64,000 nucleotides of DNA from a bacterium (GTDB lineage Bacteria; UBA8248), in contig JAJDYR010000037.1 in assembly GCA_022825065.1 (NCBI GenBank), forward strand, positions 257,805 through 321,804, written 5' to 3'. The notes below the pieces were generated by a model that was not told the origin of the DNA, ran no database searches, and worked only from the letters and a program-made list of their open reading frames with translations. Made by a program: the position numbers and the translations under genes. Positions 54,632-63,699 of this stretch are shown piece by piece (position 1 is the stretch's first letter; each line of letters starts with the position of its first letter).

Positions 54632-55710
54632 AAAACGTCCGCGTTCATCTGGGAGAGCGCTCCTACACGATCAGGATCGGTGCAGACGCGCTCGGGGATA
54701 TCGGAAAAGTCTCCCTGCGTCATTTCAGGGGCGCGAGGGCGCTCGTCGTGACGGACGCGAACGTGGCGCCGCTCTATGCCGAAAAAACGCTCGATTCGCT
54801 CGCGGCTGCGGGCGTTCAGGCGTCTTTGCTCAGGATTCCGGCGGGCGAGGCGAGCAAGTCGATGCGGCAGTTGTCCCGGATACTGGACAAGATGGCTTCC
54901 TTGAGGCTGGACAGGGGCTGCGGCGCCGTGGCCCTGGGCGGCGGCGTCGTGGGCGACATCGCCGGATTCGCGGCGGCCGTCTTCCTGAGGGGGGTTCCCT
55001 ATGTCCAGGCGCCGACGACGCTCCTCGCCCAGGTGGACAGCGCGGTGGGCGGCAAGACGGCGATCGATCACAGATTGGGGAAAAACCTCGTGGGCGCGTT
55101 TCATCAGCCGATAGCGGTGGTCAGCGATACGTCGTCGCTGAAGACGCTGCCCGAGCGGGAGTTCAGGGCGGGGCTGGCCGAGGTGGTGAAGCACGCGGCG
55201 ATAGCGGATGCCCGGCTTTTCGCCTTTTTGGAGAAGAACGAAGCGCTGATCCTCGAGCGCGAGGCGGGCGTCATGGAGCGCATCGTCGCCACGAACTGCC
55301 GGATCAAGGCGCGAGTCGTCGAGCAGGACGAGCGCGAGGGGGGTTTAAGGCAGATACTCAACTACGGCCACACGCTCGGACACGCGGTGGAGGCGCTGGC
55401 GGGCTATTCCTCCGAACTGCTCCACGGAGAGGCCGTCGCGATCGGCATGTCCGCGGCGAGCCGGATATCGTGCGCTATGGGGCGCTGCGCGGCAGGCGAC
55501 GTGGAGCGGCTGACCGCTCTTCTCGCTCGTTTCGGACTGCCCACGCGCATGGCGGAGCCTCCCAGGCTCGCGGTCCTGAAGCGGCTGCTCGCCAGCGACA
55601 AGAAAACGCGCCGCGGGAGTCCCCGGTTCGTCCTGATGCGGAAAATCGGCGCGGTGGAGCCGGGCATGGAAGTATCTCCCCGCTTGTGGCGGAGCGCGCT
55701 CGCGGGTTAG
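54628..55710 (+). CDS. aroB: 3-dehydroquinate synthase
   Basis: A 360-residue NAD-dependent synthase, second step of the shikimate pathway. The NAD and zinc site segments GGGVVGDIAGFAAAVFLRGV, PTTLLAQVDSAVGGKTAIDH and ILNYGHTLGHAVEAL are intact. It is translationally coupled to pilM (ATGA). aroQ follows 420 bp further on, behind repeats. Confidence 0.97.
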   Translation: MKNVRVHLGERSYTIRIGADALGDIGKVSLRHFRGARALVVTDANVAPLYAEKTLDSLAAAGVQASLLRIPAGEASKSMRQLSRILDKMASLRLDRGCGAVALGGGVVGDIAGFAAAVFLRGVPYVQAPTTLLAQVDSAVGGKTAIDHRLGKNLVGAFHQPIAVVSDTSSLKTLPEREFRAGLAEVVKHAAIADARLFAFLEKNEALILEREAGVMERIVATNCRIKARVVEQDEREGGLRQILNYGHTLGHAVEALAGYSSELLHGEAVAIGMSAASRISCAMGRCAAGDVERLTALLARFGLPTRMAEPPRLAVLKRLLASDKKTRRGSPRFVLMRKIGAVEPGMEVSPRLWRSALAG

Positions 55711-56130
55711 GGGGTTGTTGAAAAAGCCCTCCTCCTCAGGGGATAAAGGCAACCCCCCCTACCCCCCCTTGTCAGGGGGGTATAAAAAGGCGACGCCCGC
55801 CGCCGGGACGAGGGGTTTTTGCTTTTTCTTGCCCCCCTGACAAGGGGGGGTAGGGGGGGTTGCTCCTTTGAGATAAGAAGGACTTTTTCAACAGCCCCCT
55901 CAAGGGGGGAGTGATTCTCTTCTCTCTCGTCTGTTGATAATGATGTTCAGGAGTTAAGTTTGCAACTGCGTGGGGAGGGTTGAATCCCGAGCGGGGACTG
56001 GCTTTTTCCACAACCCCGTTAATCACGAGTTCGGCCGCTTTCGTTCGTTGACGCCGCCGCCCGTGTTTTCTACCATTCCTCGCCGGTTTCCATGCGGAAA
56101 CGATGCGGCGCACCTTCTTTGAGTGAGCGA
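55711..56130. other. Repeat-filled gap between aroB and aroQ
   Basis: No gene is seen. R2 motifs flank (55714-55726, 55882-55912, 56008-56020) an R1 element at 55750-55863. A possible aroQ promoter is not obvious. Confidence 0.65.
55750..55863. repeat. G-tract hairpin element (family R1)
   Basis: Clean copy: C-rich arm, TTGTCAGGGGGG, AAAAAGGCGACGCCCGCCGCC, GAGGGGTTTTTG, TTTTTCTTGCCCCCCTGACA and G-rich arm. A useful reference copy of the family. Confidence 0.85.
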
Positions 56131-56628
56131 ATGAGAATACTGCTTTTGAACGGCCCGAATCTCAACCTGCTGGGAACCCGCGAGCCGGAAGTGTACGGCA
56201 AGACGACGCTGGCCGATCTCGAGGCGGCCCTCGCCCGGATGGCGGCGGACGAGGGGGTGGACCTCGAGTGCTTACAGTCCAACGTCGAGGGAGAACTCAT
56301 CGACGCGCTCCAGCGCGCGGGGGGGGCGAAGCCGCCCGGGAAGGACGCGGCTCCCTCGGGCGAATGCGCCGCCTGCGTCTTCAATCCGGGAGGGTACACC
56401 CACACCAGCGTTGCGCTCAGGGACGCGATAGGCGGCCTGGAACTGCCCGTCTACGAAGTGCATATCTCGAACGTCATGAAGCGCGAGGATTTCCGGCATC
56501 GCTCGATGATCGGGCCGGTGGCGGCGGGGAGCGTCGTCGGGTTCGGCCTGGCGGGCTACGCCCTGGCCCTGCGCGCGGCGATCGACGCCTGCGTCAAGGG
56601 GCTGGCGTTTCCACCGGAAGAAGCATGA
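56131..56628 (+). CDS. aroQ: 3-dehydroquinate dehydratase, type II
   Basis: A 165-residue type II dehydroquinase, third step of the shikimate pathway. NGPNLNLLGTREPEVYG holds the lid arginine and catalytic tyrosine; QSNVEGELIDALQ, NPGGYTHTSVALRDAI (catalytic His) and EVHISN follow. There is an extra loop of about 15 residues (GGAKPPGKDAAPSGE) before the NPGGY segment, not usual in the family. Start ATG 56131. Overlaps the next gene by 4 bp (ATGA). Confidence 0.95.
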   Translation: MRILLLNGPNLNLLGTREPEVYGKTTLADLEAALARMAADEGVDLECLQSNVEGELIDALQRAGGAKPPGKDAAPSGECAACVFNPGGYTHTSVALRDAIGGLELPVYEVHISNVMKREDFRHRSMIGPVAAGSVVGFGLAGYALALRAAIDACVKGLAFPPEEA

Positions 56629-57695
56629 AGCACCGTCTGCGCGCTCTGAGAAAGGCGATGCGGCGGGAGGGCCTCGCCGCTTTCGCCGTGACGAACCGGA
56701 AGAACGTCCGCTATCTCACCGGGTTCACGGGTTCTGCGGGCGCGTGCCTGATCTCCGCGGGAAGCGCTGTCTTCATCACGGATTTCCGCTACCGCTCGCA
56801 GGCGGCGAAGCAGGTGCCGCCCGATTTTCGCCGCGCCGAGCACGCCTCCCCGATTCAGGGGATAGCGAAGGAACTCAAAAGAACGAGGGCGAAGACGCTC
56901 GCTTTTGAAGAAACGCACCTCACCCACGGGGTTTTCCGGCAGATGAGAAAACTCATCAAGGGCGTGCGCCTGAAGCCCGTCTCGGGCCTCGTGGAGGGTT
57001 TGAGGCTTTGCAAGGACCCGGGCGAGGTTCGAATGCTCAAGCGAGGGGCCAGGGTGAACGGGGACGCGCTGCGGGAGATTTCTGCGTCGATTCGCCCCGG
57101 ACGCACAGAATCGGACGTCGCGCTCGACCTCGAGACCGCGATGAGGCGAAGGGGGGCTTCGGGCGCCTCGTTCGACACCATCGTCGCCTCGGGTCCGCGC
57201 TCCGCCCTGCCGCACGGGATCGCCTCGTCGAGAAGGCTCAAAAAGGGCGACCTCATCACCATCGATTTCGGCGCCGTGATGTCGGGCTACCATGCGGATA
57301 CGACGCGCGCCTTCTCCCTCGGCAGGCCCTCGCCCAGGGGCGAGAAGATATACAATATCGTCCTCGAAGCCCAGATGACGGCGTTAGAAGCCGTGAAACC
57401 GGGCGTCCTCTGCGGAGAAGTCGATAAGGCCGCGCGCGACGTCATCGCAGGATACGGCTACGGGGAGGCCTTCGGGCACGGAACGGGCCACGGCGTGGGA
57501 CTCGACATCCACGAAGCCCCCAGGCTCGGCCCCGGCGTGAAGGAGGTACTCAGGCCCGGCATGGTCGTCACGGTGGAACCCGGCATCTATCTGCCCCGCT
57601 GGGGGGGCGTGAGAATAGAGGATATGGTGCTCGTCACCGAGCGGGGAAAAGAAGTCCTCACCCGTTCGATACCCAAGGAACTCGTCGTTTTGTAG
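56625..57695 (+). CDS. M24 aminopeptidase (Xaa-Pro type)
   Basis: A 356-residue metallopeptidase. The N-terminal creatinase-like domain (about 1-128) starts [20 protein letters not shown]. The pita-bread domain has the metal ligands in [21 protein letters not shown] (two Asp), [24 protein letters not shown] and VRIEDMV. It cleaves an N-terminal residue before proline. The position between aroQ and efp is a common arrangement. Its start overlaps the aroQ stop. Confidence 0.94.
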   Translation: MKHRLRALRKAMRREGLAAFAVTNRKNVRYLTGFTGSAGACLISAGSAVFITDFRYRSQAAKQVPPDFRRAEHASPIQGIAKELKRTRAKTLAFEETHLTHGVFRQMRKLIKGVRLKPVSGLVEGLRLCKDPGEVRMLKRGARVNGDALREISASIRPGRTESDVALDLETAMRRRGASGASFDTIVASGPRSALPHGIASSRRLKKGDLITIDFGAVMSGYHADTTRAFSLGRPSPRGEKIYNIVLEAQMTALEAVKPGVLCGEVDKAARDVIAGYGYGEAFGHGTGHGVGLDIHEAPRLGPGVKEVLRPGMVVTVEPGIYLPRWGGVRIEDMVLVTERGKEVLTRSIPKELVVL

Positions 57696-57727
57696 ACTTT
57701 TTCATCATCAGGAGGTTTTTGGAACCG

Positions 57728-58294
57728 ATGCCCTCGACAAGTGATTTTCGTAATGGCCTCAAGATCGAGCTCGATAACGAGCCGTTCATCATCGTGGAGT
57801 TCCAGCACGTGAAGCCCGGCAAGGGCGGAGCTTTCGTTCGCACGAAGCTCAAGAATCTCAGGACGGGCCGCGTTCTGGAAAAGACGTTCCGCTCGGGCGA
57901 GTCCGTCGGCGACCCCGGCATCGAGCAGAAGCAGATGCAGTATCTCTACCGCGACGGCGACGTTCTCTATTTCATGGACACGCAGACCTACGATCAGACC
58001 GGGCTGGGCGAGGAGAAATTAGGCGAGAGCGTGAAGCTGCTGCGTGAGGAGACCATCGTCGACATCCTCTTCCACAAGGGCGATGCGATCTCCATCGAGA
58101 TGCCCACGTTCGTGGAACTGGCGATCAGGAAGACCGAGCCGGGGGTTCGGGGCGATACGGCGACGGGCGCGACAAAGCAGGCGGAACTGGAGACGGGCGC
58201 GGTGGTCACCGTCCCCTTGTTCCTGAACGAGGGGGACGTACTCAAAATCGACACGCGGACGGGCGAATACATCGAGCGCGTGAGGACGGCCTAG
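57728..58294 (+). CDS. efp: Elongation factor P
   Basis: A 188-residue EF-P, which helps ribosomes past polyproline stretches. The tip lysine is Lys32 in KPGKGGAFVRTK. All three beta-barrel domains are present (MQYLYRDGDVLYFMDTQTYDQ; GDVLKIDTRTGEYIERV). Whether Lys32 is modified cannot be told: no epmA or earP gene is near. I use the ATG at 57728 (MPSTSDFRNG); AGGAGG at 57710-57715 is 12 nt upstream, while a TTG at 57719 would be only 3 nt away. Confidence 0.96.
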   Translation: MPSTSDFRNGLKIELDNEPFIIVEFQHVKPGKGGAFVRTKLKNLRTGRVLEKTFRSGESVGDPGIEQKQMQYLYRDGDVLYFMDTQTYDQTGLGEEKLGESVKLLREETIVDILFHKGDAISIEMPTFVELAIRKTEPGVRGDTATGATKQAELETGAVVTVPLFLNEGDVLKIDTRTGEYIERVRTA

Positions 58295-58318
58295 CAGGAG
58301 CGCCCGTCAAAACAAATC

Positions 58319-58347
58319 TTGAAAGGCTCTTTCGCTTTGCATATTTT
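58319..58347 (+). promoter_or_regulatory. Promoter of the liv operon
   Basis: TTGAAA (58319-58324), a 17-nt spacer and TATTTT (58342-58347). The predicted start near 58354 leaves a leader of about 130 nt before livK. Confidence 0.65.
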
Positions 58348-58384
58348 ATGAGGAAGCGAATATCACGGTGCAGGAAAAGTCCCG

Positions 58385-58425
58385 ATTGCCGCGAGGGGCA
58401 ATTCCGGGGGCAACGTAAAGTTGCC
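58385..58425 (+). promoter_or_regulatory. Two hairpins in the liv leader
   Basis: ATTGCC (58385-58390) can pair with GGCAAT (58397-58402), and GGCAAC (58409-58414) with GTTGCC (58420-58425). The inner sequences GGCAA and TTGCC are shared, so the arms could also pair across the two hairpins. No U-tract follows. Confidence 0.4.
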
Positions 58426-58486
58426 TTGTAGCGTGCATGCAGCCTTTGGCTCTCAACGAATTCCCGTTGCTTGAAGGAGACTCAAC

Positions 58487-59611
58487 ATGCGCAAGAAGCT
58501 GTATTCCGTACTGACCATTCTCACAACCGCCGTATTCCTTGGTTCGGCCGCGCACGCCGCGACGCTCAAGATAGGCGTGGCCGGGCCGCTCACGGGAGAT
58601 CAGGCGGCGTTCGGCGAGATGCTGAAAAACGGGGCCACGCTCGCGGTGGAGGAGTGGAACGCCAGGGGCGGCGTGAAAGTCGGCAAAAAGAAGATGAAGG
58701 TGGACATCCTCTGGGGCGACGACCGCCACGACCCCAGGGAAGGGGTGTCGATCGCGCACAAGTTCGTGAACTCGGGCGCCGCCGGCATCGTCGGACATTT
58801 CAACAGCTCGGTCTCCATTCCGGCGTCCACCGTGTATGCGGAGGCGGGCGTCGTCCAGATTACGCCGGCGTCCACGAACCCCAAGCTCACCGAGCAGGGC
58901 TTCTCGACGGTGTTCCGCGTCTGCGGTCGCGACGATCAGCAAGGAGAGGTGGCGGCCAACTACATCGTGGACAAGTTGAAGCTCAAGCGCATCGCCATCC
59001 TCCACGACAAGACCACCTACGGCCAGGGCCTGGCGGACGAGACGAAGCGGTTTCTTGAGAAAAGAGGGGTCAAGCCCGTCTTCTACAGCGGCGTCGTGCA
59101 GGGGGACAAGGACTACACGCCGGTTCTCACGGCCGCGAAACAGAAAAAGCCCGAACTCGTCTATTTCGGCGGCATCCACCCCGAGGCCATCCTTCTGGTG
59201 AAGCAGATGCGCGAGCGCCTCGGCATGAAGGCGCTCTTCATGAGCGGCGACGGCATCGTCACGGAAGAGTATTACAAGATCGCCGGCAAATCCGCCGAGG
59301 GCACCTTGATAACGTTCACGCCGGATCAGACGAAACTCGCGGCGGCGCAGAACGTCATCAAGAAACACCGCAAGCGCTTCGGCAAGGAAGTGGGCGCCTA
59401 CACCATTTACAGCTACGTGGCCATGAACATGATTCTGAACTCGATCCAGGCCACGGGCAGCACGAAGGGGGCCAAGCTGGCCGCCCACCTGCGCAGCAAG
59501 GCCTGGAACACGTCGTTGGGCAAACTCCAGTTCAACAAGAAAGGAGACGTCCTGGAGAGCCCCTACGTGCTCTGGCAGGTGAAGGGGTCGAAATTCGCAG
59601 AGATCAAATAG
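58487..59611 (+). CDS. livK: Branched-chain amino acid ABC transporter substrate-binding protein
   Basis: A 374-residue periplasmic protein with a signal peptide (to AHA, about residue 24). Type I binding fold: LKIGVAGPLTGDQAAFGEMLKNGATLAVEEWN, then GHFNSSVSIPASTVYAEAGVVQITPASTNPKLTEQG (the residues around the bound amino acid carboxyl) and KRIAILHDKTTYGQGLADE. It feeds the LivHMGF importer that follows. AAGGAGACTCAAC precedes the ATG. A terminator after the gene should make it more abundant than the membrane parts. Confidence 0.95.
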   Translation: MRKKLYSVLTILTTAVFLGSAAHAATLKIGVAGPLTGDQAAFGEMLKNGATLAVEEWNARGGVKVGKKKMKVDILWGDDRHDPREGVSIAHKFVNSGAAGIVGHFNSSVSIPASTVYAEAGVVQITPASTNPKLTEQGFSTVFRVCGRDDQQGEVAANYIVDKLKLKRIAILHDKTTYGQGLADETKRFLEKRGVKPVFYSGVVQGDKDYTPVLTAAKQKKPELVYFGGIHPEAILLVKQMRERLGMKALFMSGDGIVTEEYYKIAGKSAEGTLITFTPDQTKLAAAQNVIKKHRKRFGKEVGAYTIYSYVAMNMILNSIQATGSTKGAKLAAHLRSKAWNTSLGKLQFNKKGDVLESPYVLWQVKGSKFAEIK

Positions 59612-59640
59612 GGCGCGCGTAGTCGTGCCGGATCACGGGA

Positions 59641-59670
59641 GGGGAGGCGAAAGCCTCCCCTTCTTTTTTG
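59641..59670 (+). terminator. Intrinsic terminator between livK and livH
   Basis: GGGGAGGC, loop GAAA, GCCTCCCC, then TTCTTTTTT. It is an 8-bp GC-rich stem with a stable tetraloop and a U-tract. It lies 29 bp after the livK stop and 27 bp before livH, so read-through is needed for the rest of the operon. Confidence 0.85.
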
Positions 59671-59696
59671 CCTCATAACCATGTGAAGATTTCTCT

Positions 59697-60602
59697 ATGT
59701 TTGCGCAACAGCTGGTGAACGGACTCGTCGTGGGGGCGGTGTACGCCCTGATCGCCCTGGGCTACACGCTCGTCTACGGGATTCTGCAGCTCATCAATTT
59801 CGCCCACGGCGAAATTTACATGATAGGCGCGTATGTGGGCATCGCCGTCCTGGCGGTGCTGGGGACGATGGGCCTCACGCAGACGAGCCTGGCGCTGAGC
59901 ATCGTTCTCGTCTTTCTCATCCCGATGATCTATTGCGCCGCGTACGGGATCACCCTGGAGCGCGTGGCCTATCGCCCGCTGCGGGGCGCGCCGAGGCTCT
60001 CCCCGCTCATCAGCGCGATCGGCATGAGCCTGTTTCTCCAGAACTACGTGCAGGTCGTGCAGGGAGCGCGGGACAAGGCGTTTCCCAACCTGCTCGAACT
60101 GGGGAGTTTCCAGCTCTTCGGCGCTTACGTGAACGGCCTGCAGATCTTCATCCTCATTCTGGCGCTGGGCCTCATGGCCGCTCTCCAGTTGTTCATCAAG
60201 AAGACGAAGCTCGGCAAGGCCATGCGCGCCACCGCGCAGGACAGGACGATGGCCTCGCTCGTCGGCGTGAACGTGAACCGGGTGATCGCGGTCACGTTCG
60301 CCATCGGTTCCGTGCTGGCCGCCGTGGCCGGCGTGATGGTGGGGATGTACTACGGAATCGTGAACCACCACATCGGCTTCGTGGCGGGCATGAAGGCGTT
60401 CACCGCCGCCGTCCTGGGCGGCATCGGCAACGTGACGGGAGCGTTCCTGGGCGGCTTCCTGCTGGCGCTTCTGGAGAGTTTCTGGGCGGGATACGTCTCC
60501 GCGGTCTATAAAGACGTCTTCGCGTTCATGGTGCTGGTCGTCGTACTCATCTTCCGGCCCCAGGGCATCCTGGGCGGCTCCGGCGAGGCGGACAGAACAT
60601 GA
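59697..60602 (+). CDS. livH: Branched-chain amino acid ABC transporter permease LivH
   Basis: A 301-residue inner-membrane permease with about eight membrane spans. It starts QLVNGLVVGAVYALIALGYTLVYGILQLINFAHGE, the family hallmark. The ATPase-contact loop is in GKAMRATAQDRTMASLVGVNVNRV, and the end is LVVVLIFRPQGILG. Overlaps livM by 4 bp (ATGA). Confidence 0.96.
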   Translation: MFAQQLVNGLVVGAVYALIALGYTLVYGILQLINFAHGEIYMIGAYVGIAVLAVLGTMGLTQTSLALSIVLVFLIPMIYCAAYGITLERVAYRPLRGAPRLSPLISAIGMSLFLQNYVQVVQGARDKAFPNLLELGSFQLFGAYVNGLQIFILILALGLMAALQLFIKKTKLGKAMRATAQDRTMASLVGVNVNRVIAVTFAIGSVLAAVAGVMVGMYYGIVNHHIGFVAGMKAFTAAVLGGIGNVTGAFLGGFLLALLESFWAGYVSAVYKDVFAFMVLVVVLIFRPQGILGGSGEADRT

Positions 60603-61777
60603 GCGCATACGCGAGGGTCCCATTGATTGGCCTTTGGTTCGCCTTCCTGGCGCTGCCGCTCGCGGGGTGGAAGAGGAGCCTCTGGATAGGGCTGGGCTGC
60701 GCCGCCGTCGTTTTTGTGGTGAGCGCGGCGCGGGCGAGCGTGCAGTCGGGCTCGCTGGCGGGGCCCGCCGCCCGGGTGAAGGAGAAGTTCGTATCCGCCT
60801 GGGGCTTCATCGAGGAGAAATCCTGCGACAAGCGGTATTTCAGCCTGTTCCTGCTCCTCATCATCGCGCTGCCCTGGACGCTCGACCGCTATTCCACCGA
60901 CGTGCTCGTCATCACCGGCATCTACATCATGCTCGCGCTGGGGCTGAACGTGGTGGTCGGCTTCGCCGGTCTCCTGGACCTGGGCTACGTGGCCTTCTAC
61001 GCCGTCGGGGCGTATTCCTACGCGCTCTTGAACAGCTGGTACGGGCTTTCCTTCTGGCCGGCCCTGGGGGTGGGCGTGGCCAGTTCCGCCCTGTTCGGGA
61101 TCATTCTGGGAATCCCCGTGCTAAGGCTCAGGGGCGATTATCTCGCCATCGTCACGCTCGGCTTCGGCGAGATCATCCGCCTCGTTCTCAACAACTGGGA
61201 CAACGTGACCCAGGGTCCGAACGGCATCCTGGGCATCGGGCGCCCCTATCTGGGCGATATGCGCCTCTACAAGCCCATGCACTTCTACTACCTCGTGGTC
61301 ATCTTGTGCATCGTGACCATCTTCATCGTGAACCGGCTCGACAGGAGCCGCCTGGGCCGCGCCTGGGCGGCCATGCGCGAGGACGAGACGGTGGCCGAGT
61401 GCATGGGCGTCAACATCGTCTACACGAAGCTCTCCGCCTTCGCCTTCGGCGCCGCCTGGGCCGGGTTCGGGGGCGTCGTCTTCGCAGCGAAGCAGACGTT
61501 CATCTCGCCGGAGAGTTTTACGTTTTTTGAATCCGTCATCATCTTGTGCATGGTGGTGCTGGGCGGCATGGCGAGCATTCCGGGCGTCATGCTCGGCGCG
61601 TTCATCCTCACCGTGCTTCCCGAGGCGCTCAGGGAACTCACGCTTTTCCGGCCCATGCTCCTGGGCGGCGCCATGGTGCTCATGATGGTGCTGAGGCCCC
61701 AGGGACTGCTGCAGGCCAGGGGACAGCGCCATCATCTCGAACGCGGCGATGAACCTGAAAGCGGGGCGGGGCGATGA
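60599..61777 (+). CDS. livM: Branched-chain amino acid ABC transporter permease LivM
   Basis: A 392-residue permease. An N-terminal part of about 75 residues with two spans precedes the conserved core (YIMLALGLNVVVGFAGLLDLGYVAFYAVGAY, GIPVLRLRGDYLAIVTLGFGEIIRLVLNNW). The ATPase-contact loop contains GRAWAAMREDETVAECMGVN. The C-terminus ends MVLRPQGLLQ plus a short tail. Overlaps livG by 4 bp. Confidence 0.95.
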   Translation: MSAYARVPLIGLWFAFLALPLAGWKRSLWIGLGCAAVVFVVSAARASVQSGSLAGPAARVKEKFVSAWGFIEEKSCDKRYFSLFLLLIIALPWTLDRYSTDVLVITGIYIMLALGLNVVVGFAGLLDLGYVAFYAVGAYSYALLNSWYGLSFWPALGVGVASSALFGIILGIPVLRLRGDYLAIVTLGFGEIIRLVLNNWDNVTQGPNGILGIGRPYLGDMRLYKPMHFYYLVVILCIVTIFIVNRLDRSRLGRAWAAMREDETVAECMGVNIVYTKLSAFAFGAAWAGFGGVVFAAKQTFISPESFTFFESVIILCMVVLGGMASIPGVMLGAFILTVLPEALRELTLFRPMLLGGAMVLMMVLRPQGLLQARGQRHHLERGDEPESGAGR

Positions 61778-62550
61778 ACGCAAAGGTGCGTCTTTTGCTG
61801 CTCAAAAATCTCACGCGGCGCTTCGGCGGCGTGGTGGCGCTCGACTCTCTGGACATGATCGTGCACGAGGGCGAGGTGTTGGGTCTCATCGGCCCGAACG
61901 GCGCGGGGAAAACGACGGCCTTCAACGTGGTGACGGGCCTCTACGCGCCCACCGGGGGCGACGTCATATTCAAGGGCAAAAACCTCGTGGGGCTCAAGCC
62001 CAGCGCCGTCACGAGCCGTGGCATCGCGCGCACGTTCCAGAACATCCGCCTGTTCCGGGGGATGACGGTGCTGGAAAACGTCCTCGTCGGACGCCACTGC
62101 AAGATGCGCACCGGCCCTGTCGGCGCGATTTTCAGGCTCCCCGGAATGGTGGCCGAGGAGCGTCAGGCGGTGGCCGACGCCATGGAACTGCTCGAGTTCA
62201 CGGGCATCGGCGCCTACGCATCGGGCATGGCGGAGACGCTTTCCTACGGGGATCAGAGAAGGCTCGAGATCGCCCGCGCCCTCGCGAGCGAGCCCAGCCT
62301 CTTGCTGCTCGACGAGCCCGCCGCCGGCATGAACCCGCGCGAGAAGGGCGTGCTGAACGAGTTGATACTGGCGATCCGCGATCGCGGCGTCACCATCTTG
62401 CTGATCGAACACGACATGAAGGTGGTCATGGGCATCTCGGATCGCGTGGTGGTTCTCGATCACGGGGAGAAGATTGCGGACGGAACCCCCGCCGAGGTGC
62501 GGCGCGACCCCAGGGTGCTGGAAGCCTATCTGGGGACTTCCGATGCTTGA
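61774..62550 (+). CDS. livG: Branched-chain amino acid ABC transporter ATPase LivG
   Basis: A 258-residue ATPase. Walker A GPNGAGKTT, the long LivG insert with RTFQNIRLFRGMTVLENVLVGRH, signature LSYGDQRRLEIARAL and Walker B LLLLDEPAAGMNP are present. The signature has SYGDQ where most ABC ATPases have SGGQ, as is normal for LivG. Its end overlaps livF by 8 bp. Confidence 0.96.
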   Translation: MNAKVRLLLLKNLTRRFGGVVALDSLDMIVHEGEVLGLIGPNGAGKTTAFNVVTGLYAPTGGDVIFKGKNLVGLKPSAVTSRGIARTFQNIRLFRGMTVLENVLVGRHCKMRTGPVGAIFRLPGMVAEERQAVADAMELLEFTGIGAYASGMAETLSYGDQRRLEIARALASEPSLLLLDEPAAGMNPREKGVLNELILAIRDRGVTILLIEHDMKVVMGISDRVVVLDHGEKIADGTPAEVRRDPRVLEAYLGTSDA

Positions 62551-63247
62551 ACTGAGGGATGTTCATTTCCACTACGGCCACATCCATGCGCTCCAGGGCG
62601 TGTCTCTGGAGGTGCGCCCGGGGCAGGTGGTCTGCCTCATCGGCAGCAACGGGGCGGGGAAATCCTCCACCCTGATGGCGATCAGCGGCGTCAACGCCGT
62701 CTCCCGGGGTGAGATACTCTTAGAAGGCGAGGCCATCCACGCCCGGGAGCCGGACGACATCGTGAGGCGCGGCATCTGCCAGGTGCCCGAGGGCAGGCGC
62801 ATCTTCCCGCACCTGACCGTGCTCGAAAACCTGGAGATGGGCGCTTTTCTGAGAAGCGACGCCGGGGGCGTGAGAGAAGACCTCGACTACGTCTGCTCCC
62901 TGTTTCCCGTTCTGCACGAGCGGCGCGGCCAGAGGGGCGGCACGCTCTCGGGCGGGGAGCAGCAGATGCTGGCCATCGCGCGCGCCCTGATGTCGAGGCC
63001 CAGGCTCCTCCTGCTCGATGAACCCTCCCTCGGCCTCGCGCCCCGGATCATCGAGACCATCTTCGAGGTCCTGGCGCGGATTCGGGAGGAGGGGACGGGC
63101 ATTTTCCTCGTCGAGCAGAACGCGCACCTGGCGCTCAATTTCTCGGACTGGGCCTACGTGATGGAGACGGGGCGCATCGTCATGGGCGATGAGCCCGGCG
63201 TCCTGCGCGATTCGCCCGCCGTCCGCGAAGCCTATCTGGGCGAATAG
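62543..63247 (+). CDS. livF: Branched-chain amino acid ABC transporter ATPase LivF
   Basis: A 234-residue ATPase. Walker A GSNGAGKSS, VPEGRRIFPHLTVLENLEMGAF, signature LSGGEQQMLAIARAL, Walker B LLLLDEPSLGLAP and the switch VEQNAH. The ATG at 62543 starts the family-typical MLELRDVHFHYGHIHALQGVSLEV; longer frames upstream are out of family. It is the last gene of the liv operon. Confidence 0.96.
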   Translation: MLELRDVHFHYGHIHALQGVSLEVRPGQVVCLIGSNGAGKSSTLMAISGVNAVSRGEILLEGEAIHAREPDDIVRRGICQVPEGRRIFPHLTVLENLEMGAFLRSDAGGVREDLDYVCSLFPVLHERRGQRGGTLSGGEQQMLAIARALMSRPRLLLLDEPSLGLAPRIIETIFEVLARIREEGTGIFLVEQNAHLALNFSDWAYVMETGRIVMGDEPGVLRDSPAVREAYLGE

Positions 63248-63534
63248 AGAGGCTTTTCCGATCGCGCTTCCGGGTTTGCTGAAAAAATCCTGATTTCGTG
63301 ATTCGGCGTATCCGGCCGACCGGAGAGGCGGGTTTGCAGGGGCGGCCCTGTGTGGCCGTCCAGCCCCCTGTGGTTGTCCCTTGCAGAACAGGGCACCGGA
63401 CAGGCTCTTCCATTTCAGGGCGCTAGGCAACCACTCCCCCCTTGAGGGGGCTGTTGAAAAAGTCCTCACATCTCCCTCATCCTGAGTAGCGGCCCCTCGA
63501 CTTCGCTCGGGGCAGGCTCCGCCCCCCACCTTCT

Positions 63535-63640
63535 TCATCCTGAGTAGCCGCCGACGGCGGCGTATCGAAGGATGCCCTCTCGCCACGGCGCGTGTTCCTC
63601 GCCCTTCGATACGCCGCCTTCGGCGGCTACTCAGGGTGAG
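63535..63640. repeat. Inverted pair of R3 repeats
   Basis: CATCCTGAGTAGCCGCCGAC...CGTATCGAAGGATG faces CCCTTCGATACGCCGCCTTC...CTACTCAGGGTGAGG, as at 38987-39116. Confidence 0.65.
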
Positions 63641-63699
63641 GAAAGAGGCGTCGGCGGTTTCCAGGGACTGGTGGACGCATACGGGGTTTTTTCAATAGC

